This document shows positions 1 through 9,182 of a stretch of DNA of 64,000 nt, piece by piece (the stretch's first letter is position 1; every line of letters starts with the position of its first letter). The stretch covers positions 62,001-126,000 of the forward strand of contig NZ_JBHSEF010000008.1 of assembly GCF_042649045.1 (NCBI RefSeq), read 5' to 3'. The notes under the pieces were generated by a model. That model did not search any database, had not been told where the DNA came from, and saw nothing but the letters and a program-made list of their open reading frames with translations. The position numbers and the translations under genes are program-made. Source of the stretch: Chryseomicrobium palamuruense. GTDB lineage: Bacteria; Bacillota; Bacilli; Bacillales_A; Planococcaceae.

Positions 1-1
1 A

Positions 2-1459
2 AAAGTAGAAATTGCCAAACAACTCGAACGTTTTGGGGTATCCATCATCGAGGCAGGGTTTCCAGCGTCTTCACCTGGTGACTTTGAAGCTGTGAAGCAA
101 ATTGCAAATACAGTGAAGAATTCAACCGTGACAGGTCTCGCTCGTGCCATTGAGTCTGATATTTTAACGTCGTATGAAGCCTTAAAAGGTGGGGTCCAAC
201 CTCACCTCCATACCTTTATTGCTACCTCACCGATTCATATGGAATACAAACTAAAAAAAACACCTGATCAAGTGGTCGAGATTGCTGTCCAGTCCGTGAA
301 ACTTGCGCGCAAGTACTTTCCGCTTGTGCAGTGGTCAGCAGAAGATGCGACACGTTCCGATAAAGAGTTTCTGGCACGCATTATTACGGAAGTGATTCGT
401 GCTGGGGCAACGACCATCAATATTCCCGATACTGTCGGTTATACCACGCCAGCTGAGTACGGAGCACTATTCCGTTTCTTGCAAGAGACGGTTCCTGGAA
501 TTGAAAACGTAAAGTTATCCGCACATTGTCATGACGATTTAGGTCTTGCCGTTGCCAATTCTTTGGCTGCAGTGGAAAACGGAGCTACCCAGATTGAAGG
601 GACGATCAACGGGATAGGGGAACGTGCCGGTAATGCAGCTCTTGAAGAAATTGCTGTCGCTCTTCAGATTCGCGGTGATTATTACCGGACACAAACAGGC
701 ATTGTCTTGAAGGAGACAAAACGTACAAGTCAATTGGTGAGCCAATTGACAGGTGTGATGATTCAACCGAACAAAGCGGTCGTTGGAAAAAATGCGTTTG
801 CGCATGAATCAGGTATCCATCAAGACGGCATGCTGAAAAATCCTGAAACCTATGAAATTATTACACCAGCCATGATTGGCGATGCTTCTACGGAACTAGT
901 ACTTGGCAAACACTCTGGACGTCATGCATTTATCAGTAAAGCTAAGGAAATGGGCTTTGAGCTTCCAGACGAAAAATATGTGCAGGCATTTTCAGCATTT
1001 AAAGAACTGGCTGACCGCAAGAAAGAAATTACAGAAGAAGATCTATTTGTCTTACTGACGGATCAACAAGTGGCTTCACAGGATGTTCCACTTTATGAAC
1101 TAGTTAGTGTACAAGTTCAGTACGGGACAGGCAACATTCCGACGGCTACGATACGGGCTACGACACCAGCTGGAGATGTCGTGACGGTCTCCGACACAGG
1201 AGCAGGTTCTGTAGAAGCCATATTTAATACGCTTGAACGTGTGGTCAATGGAACAGTTCGTATCCTTGATTACCGAGTGAGCTCCGTATCGAAAGGCCGT
1301 GATGCACTTGGAGAAGCGGTTGTGAAACTGCGTTTTGACGAACGAGAGACGATTGGCCGTAACGCATCTCAAGATGTACTCGAAGCGAGTGCGAAGGCAT
1401 ATTTGAATGCTATCAACAGGCAATTACAGAAACAATCGACACGTGTAGCCGTTCACTAA
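2..1459 (+). CDS. leuA: 2-isopropylmalate synthase, 5' end cut by window edge
   Basis: LeuA condenses acetyl-CoA with 2-ketoisovalerate, the committed step of leucine synthesis in the cytoplasm. The reading frame is open from nucleotide 2, so the start codon lies before the window; 485 residues are visible and about 30 N-terminal residues are missing compared with the usual 510-520. The TIM-barrel signature SAHCHDDLGLAV and the HESGIHQDG motif are present, followed by the C-terminal regulatory domain for leucine feedback (last ~120 residues). It heads leuABCD and is followed after 15 nt by leuB with a GGAGGG ribosome site. A GTG at 92 is internal and is not the start. Any leader or CodY/T-box control would be upstream and cannot be seen. 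Confidence 0.96.
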   Translation, partial: KVEIAKQLERFGVSIIEAGFPASSPGDFEAVKQIANTVKNSTVTGLARAIESDILTSYEALKGGVQPHLHTFIATSPIHMEYKLKKTPDQVVEIAVQSVKLARKYFPLVQWSAEDATRSDKEFLARIITEVIRAGATTINIPDTVGYTTPAEYGALFRFLQETVPGIENVKLSAHCHDDLGLAVANSLAAVENGATQIEGTINGIGERAGNAALEEIAVALQIRGDYYRTQTGIVLKETKRTSQLVSQLTGVMIQPNKAVVGKNAFAHESGIHQDGMLKNPETYEIITPAMIGDASTELVLGKHSGRHAFISKAKEMGFELPDEKYVQAFSAFKELADRKKEITEEDLFVLLTDQQVASQDVPLYELVSVQVQYGTGNIPTATIRATTPAGDVVTVSDTGAGSVEAIFNTLERVVNGTVRILDYRVSSVSKGRDALGEAVVKLRFDERETIGRNASQDVLEASAKAYLNAINRQLQKQSTRVAVH

Positions 1460-1474
1460 ATTGGAGGGATTCGA

Positions 1475-2575
1475 ATGAAAAAAGCGATTACAGTATTGCC
1501 TGGAGACGGGATTGGCCCCGAAGTGACAGCAGCTGCTGTTCACGTATTACAAGCAATTGCGAAAAGATTCCAACACGAATTTGAATTTCACTATGCAGCG
1601 ATTGGTGGGGCAGCAATTGACACCCATGGTCAACCACTTCCTGATGAAACGATCGCATCGTGTTCTACTGCAGATGCCGTCTTATTAGGCTCAGTTGGAG
1701 GACCGAAATGGGATGCAAATCCACCAGAACTTCGTCCGGAAAAAGGACTGCTTGCGTTACGCAAACAATTTAATCTATATGCCAATTTACGTCCTGTAAA
1801 GAGCTATAAAGCTCTTGAATCCGCTTCTCCGTTAAAAGCTGAACATGTGAGTGGGACAGACTTTGTGATAGTTCGTGAACTGACAGGTGGCTTGTATTTC
1901 TCAGAACCTCGCAAAAAGACATCGGATATGGCTGCCGATACGCTTGTTTATACACGGAAAGAAATTGAACGCATCGTAGATTCCGCATTTCAATTGGCGA
2001 GAACAAGAAAAGGAAAAGTCACTTCTGTGGATAAAGCGAATGTCCTCGCTTCCAGTAAACTGTGGCGTGAAATTGTAGAAGAAAAGAAGAAAGGGTATCC
2101 AGATGTCGAAGTAGAGCACATTTTAGTCGATGCAGCAGCGATGCAGTTGATCAGAGAACCATCTTCATTTGATGTGATTGTCACAGAAAATTTATTTGGA
2201 GATATTTTAAGTGATGAAGCTTCTATGATTACAGGATCTCTTGGTATGCTGCCGTCAGCCAGCCTCAGAGATGATGAATTTGGCGTTTACGAACCGATTC
2301 ACGGGTCTGCACCTGATATTGCAGGTCAAGGAAAAGCCAATCCAGCAGGTGCTATATTGTCCGCAGCGATGATGCTAAGACACTCTTTTGGTATGGCAGT
2401 GGAAGCACAAGCGATTGAAACAGCTGTCGAAAATGTGCTAGAAGATGGCTATTTCACAGCGGACTTACATGGCGGACGTATTCTATCGACAGATGCGTGG
2501 ACGGCAAAAGTCATTGAAGAACTCGACAGCGAATCTGTCTCAGAAAGTATTTGTTTTTCATATATATCCGGGTGA
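1475..2575 (+). CDS. leuB: 3-isopropylmalate dehydrogenase
   Basis: LeuB oxidatively decarboxylates 3-isopropylmalate to 2-ketoisocaproate using NAD. The 366-residue length is normal for the family. The N-terminal LPGDGIGPEV motif, the substrate region RELTGGLYFSEPR and the metal-binding stretch around DAAAMQLI and NLFGDILSDEAS are all present. The start is ATG with GGAGGG 7 nt upstream. The last dozen residues (SESVSESICFSYISG) are rather hydrophobic, but follow the normal C-terminal helix and precede a normal stop. leuC follows after 15 nt. Confidence 0.95.
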   Translation: MKKAITVLPGDGIGPEVTAAAVHVLQAIAKRFQHEFEFHYAAIGGAAIDTHGQPLPDETIASCSTADAVLLGSVGGPKWDANPPELRPEKGLLALRKQFNLYANLRPVKSYKALESASPLKAEHVSGTDFVIVRELTGGLYFSEPRKKTSDMAADTLVYTRKEIERIVDSAFQLARTRKGKVTSVDKANVLASSKLWREIVEEKKKGYPDVEVEHILVDAAAMQLIREPSSFDVIVTENLFGDILSDEASMITGSLGMLPSASLRDDEFGVYEPIHGSAPDIAGQGKANPAGAILSAAMMLRHSFGMAVEAQAIETAVENVLEDGYFTADLHGGRILSTDAWTAKVIEELDSESVSESICFSYISG

Positions 2576-2590
2576 CAAGGAGGTATACAC

Positions 2591-3997
2591 ATGGCGAAAA
2601 CGATTATCGAAAAAATATGGGACCAACATGTGGTCGTAGAGGAGAAAGGGAAACCGGACCTTCTTTACATCGACCTCCACTTACTGCATGAAGTAACATC
2701 CCCCCAAGCATTTGAGGGGCTTCGATTGACAGGAAGAAACGTACGTCGACCCGATCTGTGCTTTGCGACAATGGATCATAACGTCCCTACGACTCCGCTC
2801 CGTAAAGTTTCAGATACCATTGCCAAAAAACAAATGAAGACGCTGGCTGAGAACTGCGAAGAATTCGGGATTGAACTTGCCGATATGCACCATCCGGACC
2901 AAGGGATTGTGCATATTATCGGCCCAGAGCTCGGTCTTACCCAACCAGGAAAAACCATCGTGTGTGGGGATTCTCATACATCAACTCACGGAGCTTTTGG
3001 AGCATTAGCATTTGGAATAGGTACAAGTGAAGTCGAGCATGTATTGTCCACGCAAACACTTTGGCAACAAAAACCGAAGACCATGGAAGTTCGTGTGACC
3101 GGAGAACTTGGATTTGGCATCACTGCCAAAGATATCATACTAGCGATTATTGCAAAGTTTGGAATTGATATGGGAACCGGCCATGTTATTGAATATACAG
3201 GTGATGCCATTCGGAAGTTATCGATGGAAGAGCGGATGACCATTTGTAATATGTCGATTGAAGCAGGCGCACGTGCCGGTCTTGTGTCACCCGATCATAC
3301 CACGATTGAGTTTTTACGTGGTCGACGGTTTATTTCTTCTGAAGGGTTTGATGAATTGGCTTCGGAGTGGTTATCTCTCGCGACTGATGAAGGTGCCAAG
3401 TATGATGCAGTGTGCGAAATCAATGCATCAGAGATCGAGCCATTCGTTACCTGGGGAACAAATCCTGCAATGGGTTCAGGCATCAGTCGATCTGTCCCAT
3501 CGGCAAACGATTACCAGTCGGAGAGTGACCGATTAGCGCTTCAACTGGCTCTCGATTATATGGGCCTTGAAGAAGGGCAACATCTAGAAGATGTCACCAT
3601 TCAACATGTCTTTATCGGATCGTGTACGAATGCCCGCTTAAGTGATTTAGAGCAGGCAGCTAAAGTAATCAAAGGTAGAAAGGTTGCACAAGGCGTCAGA
3701 GCCATTGTCGTGCCAGGATCTCAGCTGACCAAACGACAAGCAGAAGAAAAAGGGATTGACCGATTATTTGTCGAGGCTGGTTTTGAATGGAGAGAATCAG
3801 GTTGTTCTATGTGCCTCGCCATGAATGATGATGTCGTTCCGGCAGGCGAACGATGTGCGTCAACTAGCAATCGAAACTTTGAAGGAAGACAAGGGACAGG
3901 GGCTCGTACGCATCTCATGAGCCCTGCGATGGCAGCCGCTGCTGCAATTGAAGGAAAATTAACAGACGTACGTAAATTTACAATGGCATTTGTCTGA
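2591..3997 (+). CDS. leuC: 3-isopropylmalate dehydratase large subunit
   Basis: LeuC with LeuD forms isopropylmalate isomerase, which converts 2- to 3-isopropylmalate. It is an aconitase-family [4Fe-4S] protein of 468 residues, normal length. The three cluster cysteines are readable: one in IGSCTNARLSDLE and two in SGCSMCLAMN. The substrate motif VCGDSHTSTHGAFG is also present. A perfect AAGGAGGT ribosome site lies 6 nt before the ATG. The dehydratase acts between LeuA and LeuB in the pathway although its gene follows leuB, as in other Firmicutes. Confidence 0.96.
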   Translation: MAKTIIEKIWDQHVVVEEKGKPDLLYIDLHLLHEVTSPQAFEGLRLTGRNVRRPDLCFATMDHNVPTTPLRKVSDTIAKKQMKTLAENCEEFGIELADMHHPDQGIVHIIGPELGLTQPGKTIVCGDSHTSTHGAFGALAFGIGTSEVEHVLSTQTLWQQKPKTMEVRVTGELGFGITAKDIILAIIAKFGIDMGTGHVIEYTGDAIRKLSMEERMTICNMSIEAGARAGLVSPDHTTIEFLRGRRFISSEGFDELASEWLSLATDEGAKYDAVCEINASEIEPFVTWGTNPAMGSGISRSVPSANDYQSESDRLALQLALDYMGLEEGQHLEDVTIQHVFIGSCTNARLSDLEQAAKVIKGRKVAQGVRAIVVPGSQLTKRQAEEKGIDRLFVEAGFEWRESGCSMCLAMNDDVVPAGERCASTSNRNFEGRQGTGARTHLMSPAMAAAAAIEGKLTDVRKFTMAFV

Positions 3998-4011
3998 AAG
4001 GAGTGACGTCG

Positions 4012-4587
4012 ATGGAGCCAATTCAATTGATCACGAGTACCGTGACACCACTCAATAAAAAAAATGTGGATACCGATCAAATCATTTCAAAAGAATTTCT
4101 AAAGCGTATCGAACGTACAGGTTTCGGCAAGTATTTATTCTATCATTGGCGCTATAAAGAAGATGGCACGGAACGACCAGATTTTGTCTTAAATGAACCA
4201 GCTTACGAGGGGTCTCAAGTGCTTGTTGCACATGAAAACTTTGGGTGTGGGTCATCCCGTGAGCATGCCCCTTGGGCAATTGGGGATTATGGCTTTCGCG
4301 TGGTCATCGCACCGAGTTTTGCGGATATTTTTTATAACAACTGTTTGAAGAACGGAATTTTACCGATTCGACTTTCCGTTCAGGCTGTGGAAGAGATTTT
4401 GTCAAAACCAACGTACCAGGTCACCGTCGACCTGCCAAATCAGCAGGTCCTAGGTAATGATGGAGCAATTTATGCGTTTGACATCGACCCGTATCAGAAA
4501 AAGATGCTGCTAAATGGATGGGATGAAATCTCGCTAACCTTTTTATATGAAACTCAAATCACAGCATTTGAACAAAAACGAAAATAA
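4012..4587 (+). CDS. leuD: 3-isopropylmalate dehydratase small subunit
   Basis: LeuD is the swivel-domain partner of LeuC. The chosen ATG at 4012 gives 191 residues beginning MEPIQLITS. A GTG nine nucleotides earlier is rejected because it overlaps the ribosome site AAAGGAG (3997-4003). Family motifs are visible: NVDTDQIISKEFLKR near the N-terminus and the loop FGCGSSREHAPWA that contacts substrate. It is the last gene of the leu operon and is followed by an intrinsic terminator. Confidence 0.95.
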   Translation: MEPIQLITSTVTPLNKKNVDTDQIISKEFLKRIERTGFGKYLFYHWRYKEDGTERPDFVLNEPAYEGSQVLVAHENFGCGSSREHAPWAIGDYGFRVVIAPSFADIFYNNCLKNGILPIRLSVQAVEEILSKPTYQVTVDLPNQQVLGNDGAIYAFDIDPYQKKMLLNGWDEISLTFLYETQITAFEQKRK

Positions 4588-4614
4588 GGTTGCCACTTGG
4601 CAGCCTTTTTTCTT
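4586..4614 (+). terminator. intrinsic terminator of the leu operon
   Basis: GGTTGCC and GGCAGCC form a stem around an ACTT loop, followed by a run of T at 4606-4611. It begins at the leuD stop codon. Confidence 0.85.
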
Positions 4615-4648
4615 TCCAAAAATTTATTCTTTCGAAAACATTGAATCG

Positions 4649-4678
4649 TTGGATAAATGCGGATGAAACGTGTACAAT
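4649..4678 (+). promoter_or_regulatory. candidate sigma-A promoter for hpf
   Basis: TTGGAT (4649-4654), an 18-nt spacer, then TACAAT (4673-4678). It lies about 100 nt before hpf. No experimental start is known, so this is a sequence match only. Confidence 0.4.
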
Positions 4679-4714
4679 CTTCACAAGTCATCTTTTATTT
4701 TCTTTTTTTAAAAA

Positions 4715-4743
4715 GAAGGAATGTTAAAAAGGATGTCGAAATA
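4715..4743 (+). promoter_or_regulatory. candidate sigma-H promoter for hpf
   Basis: GAAGGAATG (4715-4723), 11 nt, then GTCGAAATA (4735-4743). This resembles the sigma-H pattern RNAGGAWWW...RNNGAATWW with one mismatch in each half. The B. subtilis homologue yvyD is known to be transcribed by sigma-H and sigma-B, which makes the match more believable. Confidence 0.4.
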
Positions 4744-4775
4744 AGTAGTATAGCAATTATAAAGGAGGAGTTTTC

Positions 4776-5327
4776 ATGCTAAACTTTAACATCCGTGGAG
4801 AAAATATCGAGGTAACTCCTGCAATTCGAGAATATGTTGAGACAAAAATCGAAAAAATTGATCGCTACTTTAACGAAGAACTCAATTCAAATGCGAACGT
4901 AAACCTTAAAGTTTACAATGATAAGCAAACAAAAGTGGAAGTAACCATTCCGATGAAAAACTTGACTTTGCGTGCAGAAGAACGCCACGCTGATATGTAC
5001 GCAGCTGTAGATTTAATTGTTGATAAATTAGAACGTCAAATCCGCAAGCATAAAACTAAAGTGAACCGTAAATTCCGTGAGCGTGAAGGCGTTGGAACTT
5101 ATTTCGCAGTAACTGAAGCGTCTCTTGAACCAGAGACTACAGAAGAAGAGTATTCAATTGTACGTACAAAAACATTTGATTTAAAGCCGATGGATCAAGA
5201 AGAAGCTATCCTTCAAATGGATATGTTAGGGCATAACTTCTTTATCTTTACAGACTCTGAATCCAATGGCACGAACATCGTCTACAAACGAAGAGATGGA
5301 AAGTACGGGTTAATTGAAACCAACTGA
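4776..5327 (+). CDS. hpf: long-form ribosome hibernation promoting factor
   Basis: HPF binds the 30S subunit in the mRNA/tRNA channel and pairs ribosomes into inactive 100S dimers in stationary phase. At 183 residues this is the long form: an N-terminal beta-alpha-beta domain (about 1-100, starting MLNFNIRGENIEVTPAI) with a basic helix RQIRKHKTKVNRKF, then a linker, then the C-terminal dimerisation domain (about 125-183, ending DGKYGLIETN). AAAGGAGGAG precedes the ATG. It is monocistronic, with its own promoter region and terminator, just upstream of secA as in B. subtilis (yvyD). Confidence 0.95.
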   Translation: MLNFNIRGENIEVTPAIREYVETKIEKIDRYFNEELNSNANVNLKVYNDKQTKVEVTIPMKNLTLRAEERHADMYAAVDLIVDKLERQIRKHKTKVNRKFREREGVGTYFAVTEASLEPETTEEEYSIVRTKTFDLKPMDQEEAILQMDMLGHNFFIFTDSESNGTNIVYKRRDGKYGLIETN

Positions 5328-5333
5328 TATATC

Positions 5334-5364
5334 AAAGTCCTCCTTCCGGGTGAGGGCTTTTTCT
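5334..5364 (+). terminator. terminator after hpf
   Basis: AAAGTCCTC pairs with GAGGGCTTT (one G-U pair) around a short loop, followed by TTTTTC. Confidence 0.8.
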
Positions 5365-5447
5365 TATGGTTTCTAAGTCCTGCGCTTGAAGTGACTTTTC
5401 AATCAGTGGTAAAATGAAAGATAAGTCTGAAATAGGAAGTGACCTTC

Positions 5448-7958
5448 ATGTTAGGTGTATTAAATAAAGTGTTTGATCCCAATAAACGAGAAATAAAAAA
5501 ATTAGAAAAGATAGCGGATGCTGTAGAGGCACTCGCTTCAAATATGGAAGCTCTCAGTGATGAGGAGCTCCAGCAACAAACGGAACGTTTTAAAAAACGC
5601 TACCAAGATGGCGAGACGATTAATCAATTACTTCCAGAAGCATTCGCGACAGTCCGCGAAGCGTCGCGTCGCGTGCTTGGTTTATATCCTTTCCGTGTTC
5701 AAATTATGGGTGCAGCTGCTCTAAATGACGGAAATATCTCTGAAATGAAAACAGGGGAAGGGAAGACGCTTACGTCGACACTTTCTGTCTACCTGAATGC
5801 ATTGACAGGGAAAGGTGTACACGTCGTTACGGTCAATGAGTACTTGGCTAGCCGTGATGCGGAAGAGATGGGTAAACTTTATAATTTCCTCGGTTTAACG
5901 GTTGGGCTCAATACGAATTCACTCACAAAGCCCGAAAAACGAGAAGCATATTTAGCGGATATTACGTATTCGACAAACAATGAATTAGGCTTTGACTACT
6001 TACGGGATAACATGGTTCTTTACAATGAGGAAAAAGTACAACGTCCACTTCACTATGCGGTCATCGATGAAGTCGATTCGATTTTAATTGATGAGGCTCG
6101 TACACCACTCATCATCTCTGGACAAGCTTCAAAAGCAGCACTTCTCTATAAACAAGCAAATGCGGTCGTTCGCTTGCTTCGAAATGAAGAAGATTACAGT
6201 TATGACGAGTCTACGAAAGGTGTCGTCTTAACAGATACAGGTGTGGAAAAAATTGAAAAATCATTTGGTATCGACAATCTATTCGATTTAACACATGTCC
6301 GTCTAAACCATGCAGTCAATCAATCGTTAAAAGCTCACGTTTCGATGCACAACGACGTGGACTATGTCGTTCAAGAGGGAGAAGTGATCATCGTTGACTC
6401 CTTCACAGGGCGTTTAATGAAAGGACGTCGTTATTCAGATGGTCTTCATCAAGCCATAGAAGCAAAAGAAGGACTAGATATTCAAAACGAATCCATGACA
6501 ATGGCAACCATCACATTCCAGAACTACTTCCGAATGTACGAAAAGTTATCTGGTATGACAGGGACTGCTAAGACGGAAGAAGAAGAATTCCGTAATATTT
6601 ACAATATGAATGTCATTGTCATTCCAACAAATAAACCGATTGCTCGAGAGGATCGTCCGGACTTGATTTATGCGTCCATGAAAGGAAAATTCGAGGCAGC
6701 TGCTGCGGATATTGCAGAGAAACATAAAAAAGGCCAACCTGTTCTGATCGGTACAGTGGCTATTGAGACATCAGAGATTATTTCACAGTTACTTACGAAG
6801 CATAAAATACCGCATAACATTTTGAATGCCAAAAATCATGAATTTGAAGCACAAATCATTGCGGATGCCGGAAAAAAAGGTGCAGTTACGATTGCGACAA
6901 ATATGGCCGGTCGTGGAACGGACATCAAACTCGGCGAGGGTGTCCTCGACATTGGTGGACTAGCAGTCATCGGGACCGAACGACATGAATCACGCCGAAT
7001 CGATAATCAGTTACGTGGTCGTTCGGGTCGACAAGGTGACCCTGGTGTGACTCAATTCTACTTATCGCTTGAAGATGAACTAATGCGTCGTTTCGGTTCA
7101 GATAACATGAAAGCGATGATGACTCGATTAGGTCTTGATGATACGCAGCCTATTCAATCTAAAATGGTCTCGCGTGCTGTTGAATCTGCTCAGAAACGAG
7201 TGGAAGGAAACAACTTTGACTCACGTAAAAGATTGCTTCAATATGATGACGTTCTTCGTCAACAACGGGAAATTATCTACAAAGAACGAAATGAAGTCTT
7301 AGAGACAGAAAATATGCGTTCACTTGTAGAAACGATGTTGAATGATGTCATTGACCGCTCCGTAGATGCACACACGGCTTCAGAACAAAAGTCAGAATGG
7401 AGATTAAAAGGTCTATCGGATTATGTAAATGCCGTCTTGATCCCAGAAGAGTCAGAAGCGGAACTAGATTTCGAAAACAAAGAACGCGAACAAATTCGTG
7501 AAGAATTGAAAGAATTGATTCGTAGAGAATACGATGCGAAAGAAGAGCGTTATACAGCGGAACGTATGCGCGAGTTTGAAAAAGTAATCTTGCTTCGTTC
7601 GATTGACTCCAAATGGATTGACCATATCGATGCAATGGATCAACTACGACAAGGAATTCACTTACGTGCCTACGGACAAAGTGATCCTCTACGTGAATAC
7701 CAAAATGAAGGATTTGCGATGTTCGAAGCAATGGTAGAATCCATTCAAGAAGATGTTGCCAAATATGCGATGAAAGCGGAAATTCGCAGCAACCTTGAGC
7801 GTGAGGAAGTTGCCAAAGGCCAAGCGGTGAATCCAAAAGAAGAAGGAACACCGGTGAAAAAACAACCGATTAAAAAAGAAGCAGAAGTAGGGCGCAATGA
7901 ACCATGTCCTTGTGGAAGCGGTAAGAAATACAAAAACTGTCACGGGGCAGTGAGCTAA
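5448..7958 (+). CDS. secA: preprotein translocase ATPase SecA
   Basis: SecA is the motor that pushes unfolded preproteins through SecYEG at the membrane. The ATG at 5448 (MLGVLNKVFDPNKRE) is chosen over the in-frame GTG at 5439, which overlaps the ribosome site AGGAAG; it gives 836 residues. Walker A MKTGEGKT is near residue 101, the DEAD-type box VIDEVDSILIDE near 205, and NMAGRGTDIKLGEGV with the arginine-finger region GRSGRQGDPG marks the second nucleotide fold. The C-terminal tail CPCGSGKKYKNCHG is the SecB/zinc-binding motif. prfB follows after 17 nt, as in B. subtilis. Confidence 0.97.
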   Translation: MLGVLNKVFDPNKREIKKLEKIADAVEALASNMEALSDEELQQQTERFKKRYQDGETINQLLPEAFATVREASRRVLGLYPFRVQIMGAAALNDGNISEMKTGEGKTLTSTLSVYLNALTGKGVHVVTVNEYLASRDAEEMGKLYNFLGLTVGLNTNSLTKPEKREAYLADITYSTNNELGFDYLRDNMVLYNEEKVQRPLHYAVIDEVDSILIDEARTPLIISGQASKAALLYKQANAVVRLLRNEEDYSYDESTKGVVLTDTGVEKIEKSFGIDNLFDLTHVRLNHAVNQSLKAHVSMHNDVDYVVQEGEVIIVDSFTGRLMKGRRYSDGLHQAIEAKEGLDIQNESMTMATITFQNYFRMYEKLSGMTGTAKTEEEEFRNIYNMNVIVIPTNKPIAREDRPDLIYASMKGKFEAAAADIAEKHKKGQPVLIGTVAIETSEIISQLLTKHKIPHNILNAKNHEFEAQIIADAGKKGAVTIATNMAGRGTDIKLGEGVLDIGGLAVIGTERHESRRIDNQLRGRSGRQGDPGVTQFYLSLEDELMRRFGSDNMKAMMTRLGLDDTQPIQSKMVSRAVESAQKRVEGNNFDSRKRLLQYDDVLRQQREIIYKERNEVLETENMRSLVETMLNDVIDRSVDAHTASEQKSEWRLKGLSDYVNAVLIPEESEAELDFENKEREQIREELKELIRREYDAKEERYTAERMREFEKVILLRSIDSKWIDHIDAMDQLRQGIHLRAYGQSDPLREYQNEGFAMFEAMVESIQEDVAKYAMKAEIRSNLEREEVAKGQAVNPKEEGTPVKKQPIKKEAEVGRNEPCPCGSGKKYKNCHGAVS

Positions 7959-7975
7959 TAGACGGAGGAATCACA

Positions 7976-9080
7976 ATGATTGAATTATCAGCAGCACGAG
8001 CAGAACTAGAACGGTATGCACAAAAAATCCAAGACTTTAGGGGGTCTCTTTGACTTAGAAAACAAAGAGGCACGAATCCAAGAGTTGGATGAAGTGATGA
8101 CTTTCCCAGACTTTTGGGATGACGCACAAGCCGCTCAAAAGACTATCAATGAGTTGAACGGGATTAAAGCGGTTGTCGAACAGTACAATGATTTAGAGAG
8201 TCAGCAGGAAAATCTCGAGATGACGGTTGAACTATTAAAAGAAGAGTCAGATGAGGATTTACATGCTGAACTGGAAACTGAACTGAAGAAGCATCGGGGT
8301 GATTTAGAAGCATTTGAACTGCAGATGCTCCTTAGTGAAGAGTTTGATAAAAACAATGCCATCCTCGAACTTCATCCAGGGGCTGGTGGAACAGAGTCGC
8401 AAGATTGGGGTTCGATGCTCCTTCGTATGTACCAGCGCTGGGCGGACAAAAAAGGATTTAAAGTTGAGACCCTGGATTACCTTCCTGGGGATGAGGCCGG
8501 AATCAAATCCGTTACACTTCTAATTAAAGGACATAACGCATACGGCTATCTAAAAGCGGAAAAAGGCGTTCACCGCCTTGTCCGTATATCACCTTTTGAT
8601 TCATCTGGTCGCCGACACACATCCTTCGTCTCTGTCGATGTAATGCCGGAATTTAATGAAGAAATTGAAATCGATATTCGTACCGAGGATTTAAAAATTG
8701 ATACGTACCGTGCAAGTGGTGCGGGTGGGCAGCATATCAATACGACGGATTCAGCCGTCCGCATTACCCACTTACCAACAAATACAGTTGTTACGTGTCA
8801 GACGGAACGTTCCCAAATCAAAAACCGAGAACATGCTATGAAAATGTTGAAGTCCAAGCTATATCAACTTCGCATTGAAGAGCAAGAAGCGGAACTCGCT
8901 GCGATTCGTGGGGAGCAAAAAGAAATCGGGTGGGGTTCTCAAATCCGCTCATATGTCTTCCATCCGTATTCGATGGTAAAGGATCATCGAACCAATGAAG
9001 AAAGTGGAAACGTTCATGCCGTTGTTGATGGAGAACTGGACAACTTTATTCATGCCTATCTTCGCTCAAAAATCCAATAA
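7976..9080 (+). CDS. prfB: peptide chain release factor 2, made by programmed +1 frameshift
   Basis: RF2 terminates translation at UGA and UAA. Translation starts at ATG 7976 (AGGAGGA ribosome-site-like stretch upstream) and reads 25 codons to an in-frame TGA at 8051-8053. The slip site AGGGGGTCTCTTTGAC shows the internal Shine-Dalgarno-like AGGGGG and CTT followed by TGA; a +1 slip continues at GAC 8052 to the stop at 9078-9080, giving a 367-residue protein. The RF2 anticodon-mimic motif SPF (RISPFDSSG) and the peptidyl-tRNA hydrolysis motif GGQ (GAGGQHINTTDS) are present. Frameshifting lets low RF2 raise its own synthesis. This is not a pseudogene: the layout is the conserved autoregulatory one. 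Confidence 0.96.
8039..8054 (+). promoter_or_regulatory. RF2 programmed frameshift site
   Basis: The stretch AGGGGGTCTCTTTGAC holds the stimulatory Shine-Dalgarno-like sequence, the slippery CTT codon (8048-8050) and the UGA stop (8051-8053) recognised by RF2 itself. Confidence 0.95.
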
Positions 9081-9090
9081 CCTACTTGAA

Positions 9091-9127
9091 ATTCACTGTG
9101 GTATACTCTACCATAGTGGATTTTTTT
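9091..9127 (+). terminator. terminator after prfB
   Basis: ATTCACTGTGGTA pairs with TACCATAGTGGAT around TACTC, followed by seven or more T. Confidence 0.85.
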
Positions 9128-9182
9128 AGTTGAGAGAGTTAAGCAGAGCCAATTTAGATGATAAGGCGATGATGAAACCGTT

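Noticed and set aside
539..805. Minus-strand open frame inside leuA, and many like it in other genes
   Set aside because: Shadow frames on the opposite strand or in other phases of strong coding genes, without ribosome sites or plausible products.
2537..2575. Odd hydrophobic C-terminus of LeuB as a frameshift
   Set aside because: The domain is complete before it, and normal spacing and ribosome site of leuC follow; it is probably natural variation.
8051..8053. In-frame stop in prfB suggesting a pseudogene
   Set aside because: It is the conserved UGA of the RF2 programmed frameshift; all slip-site parts are intact.
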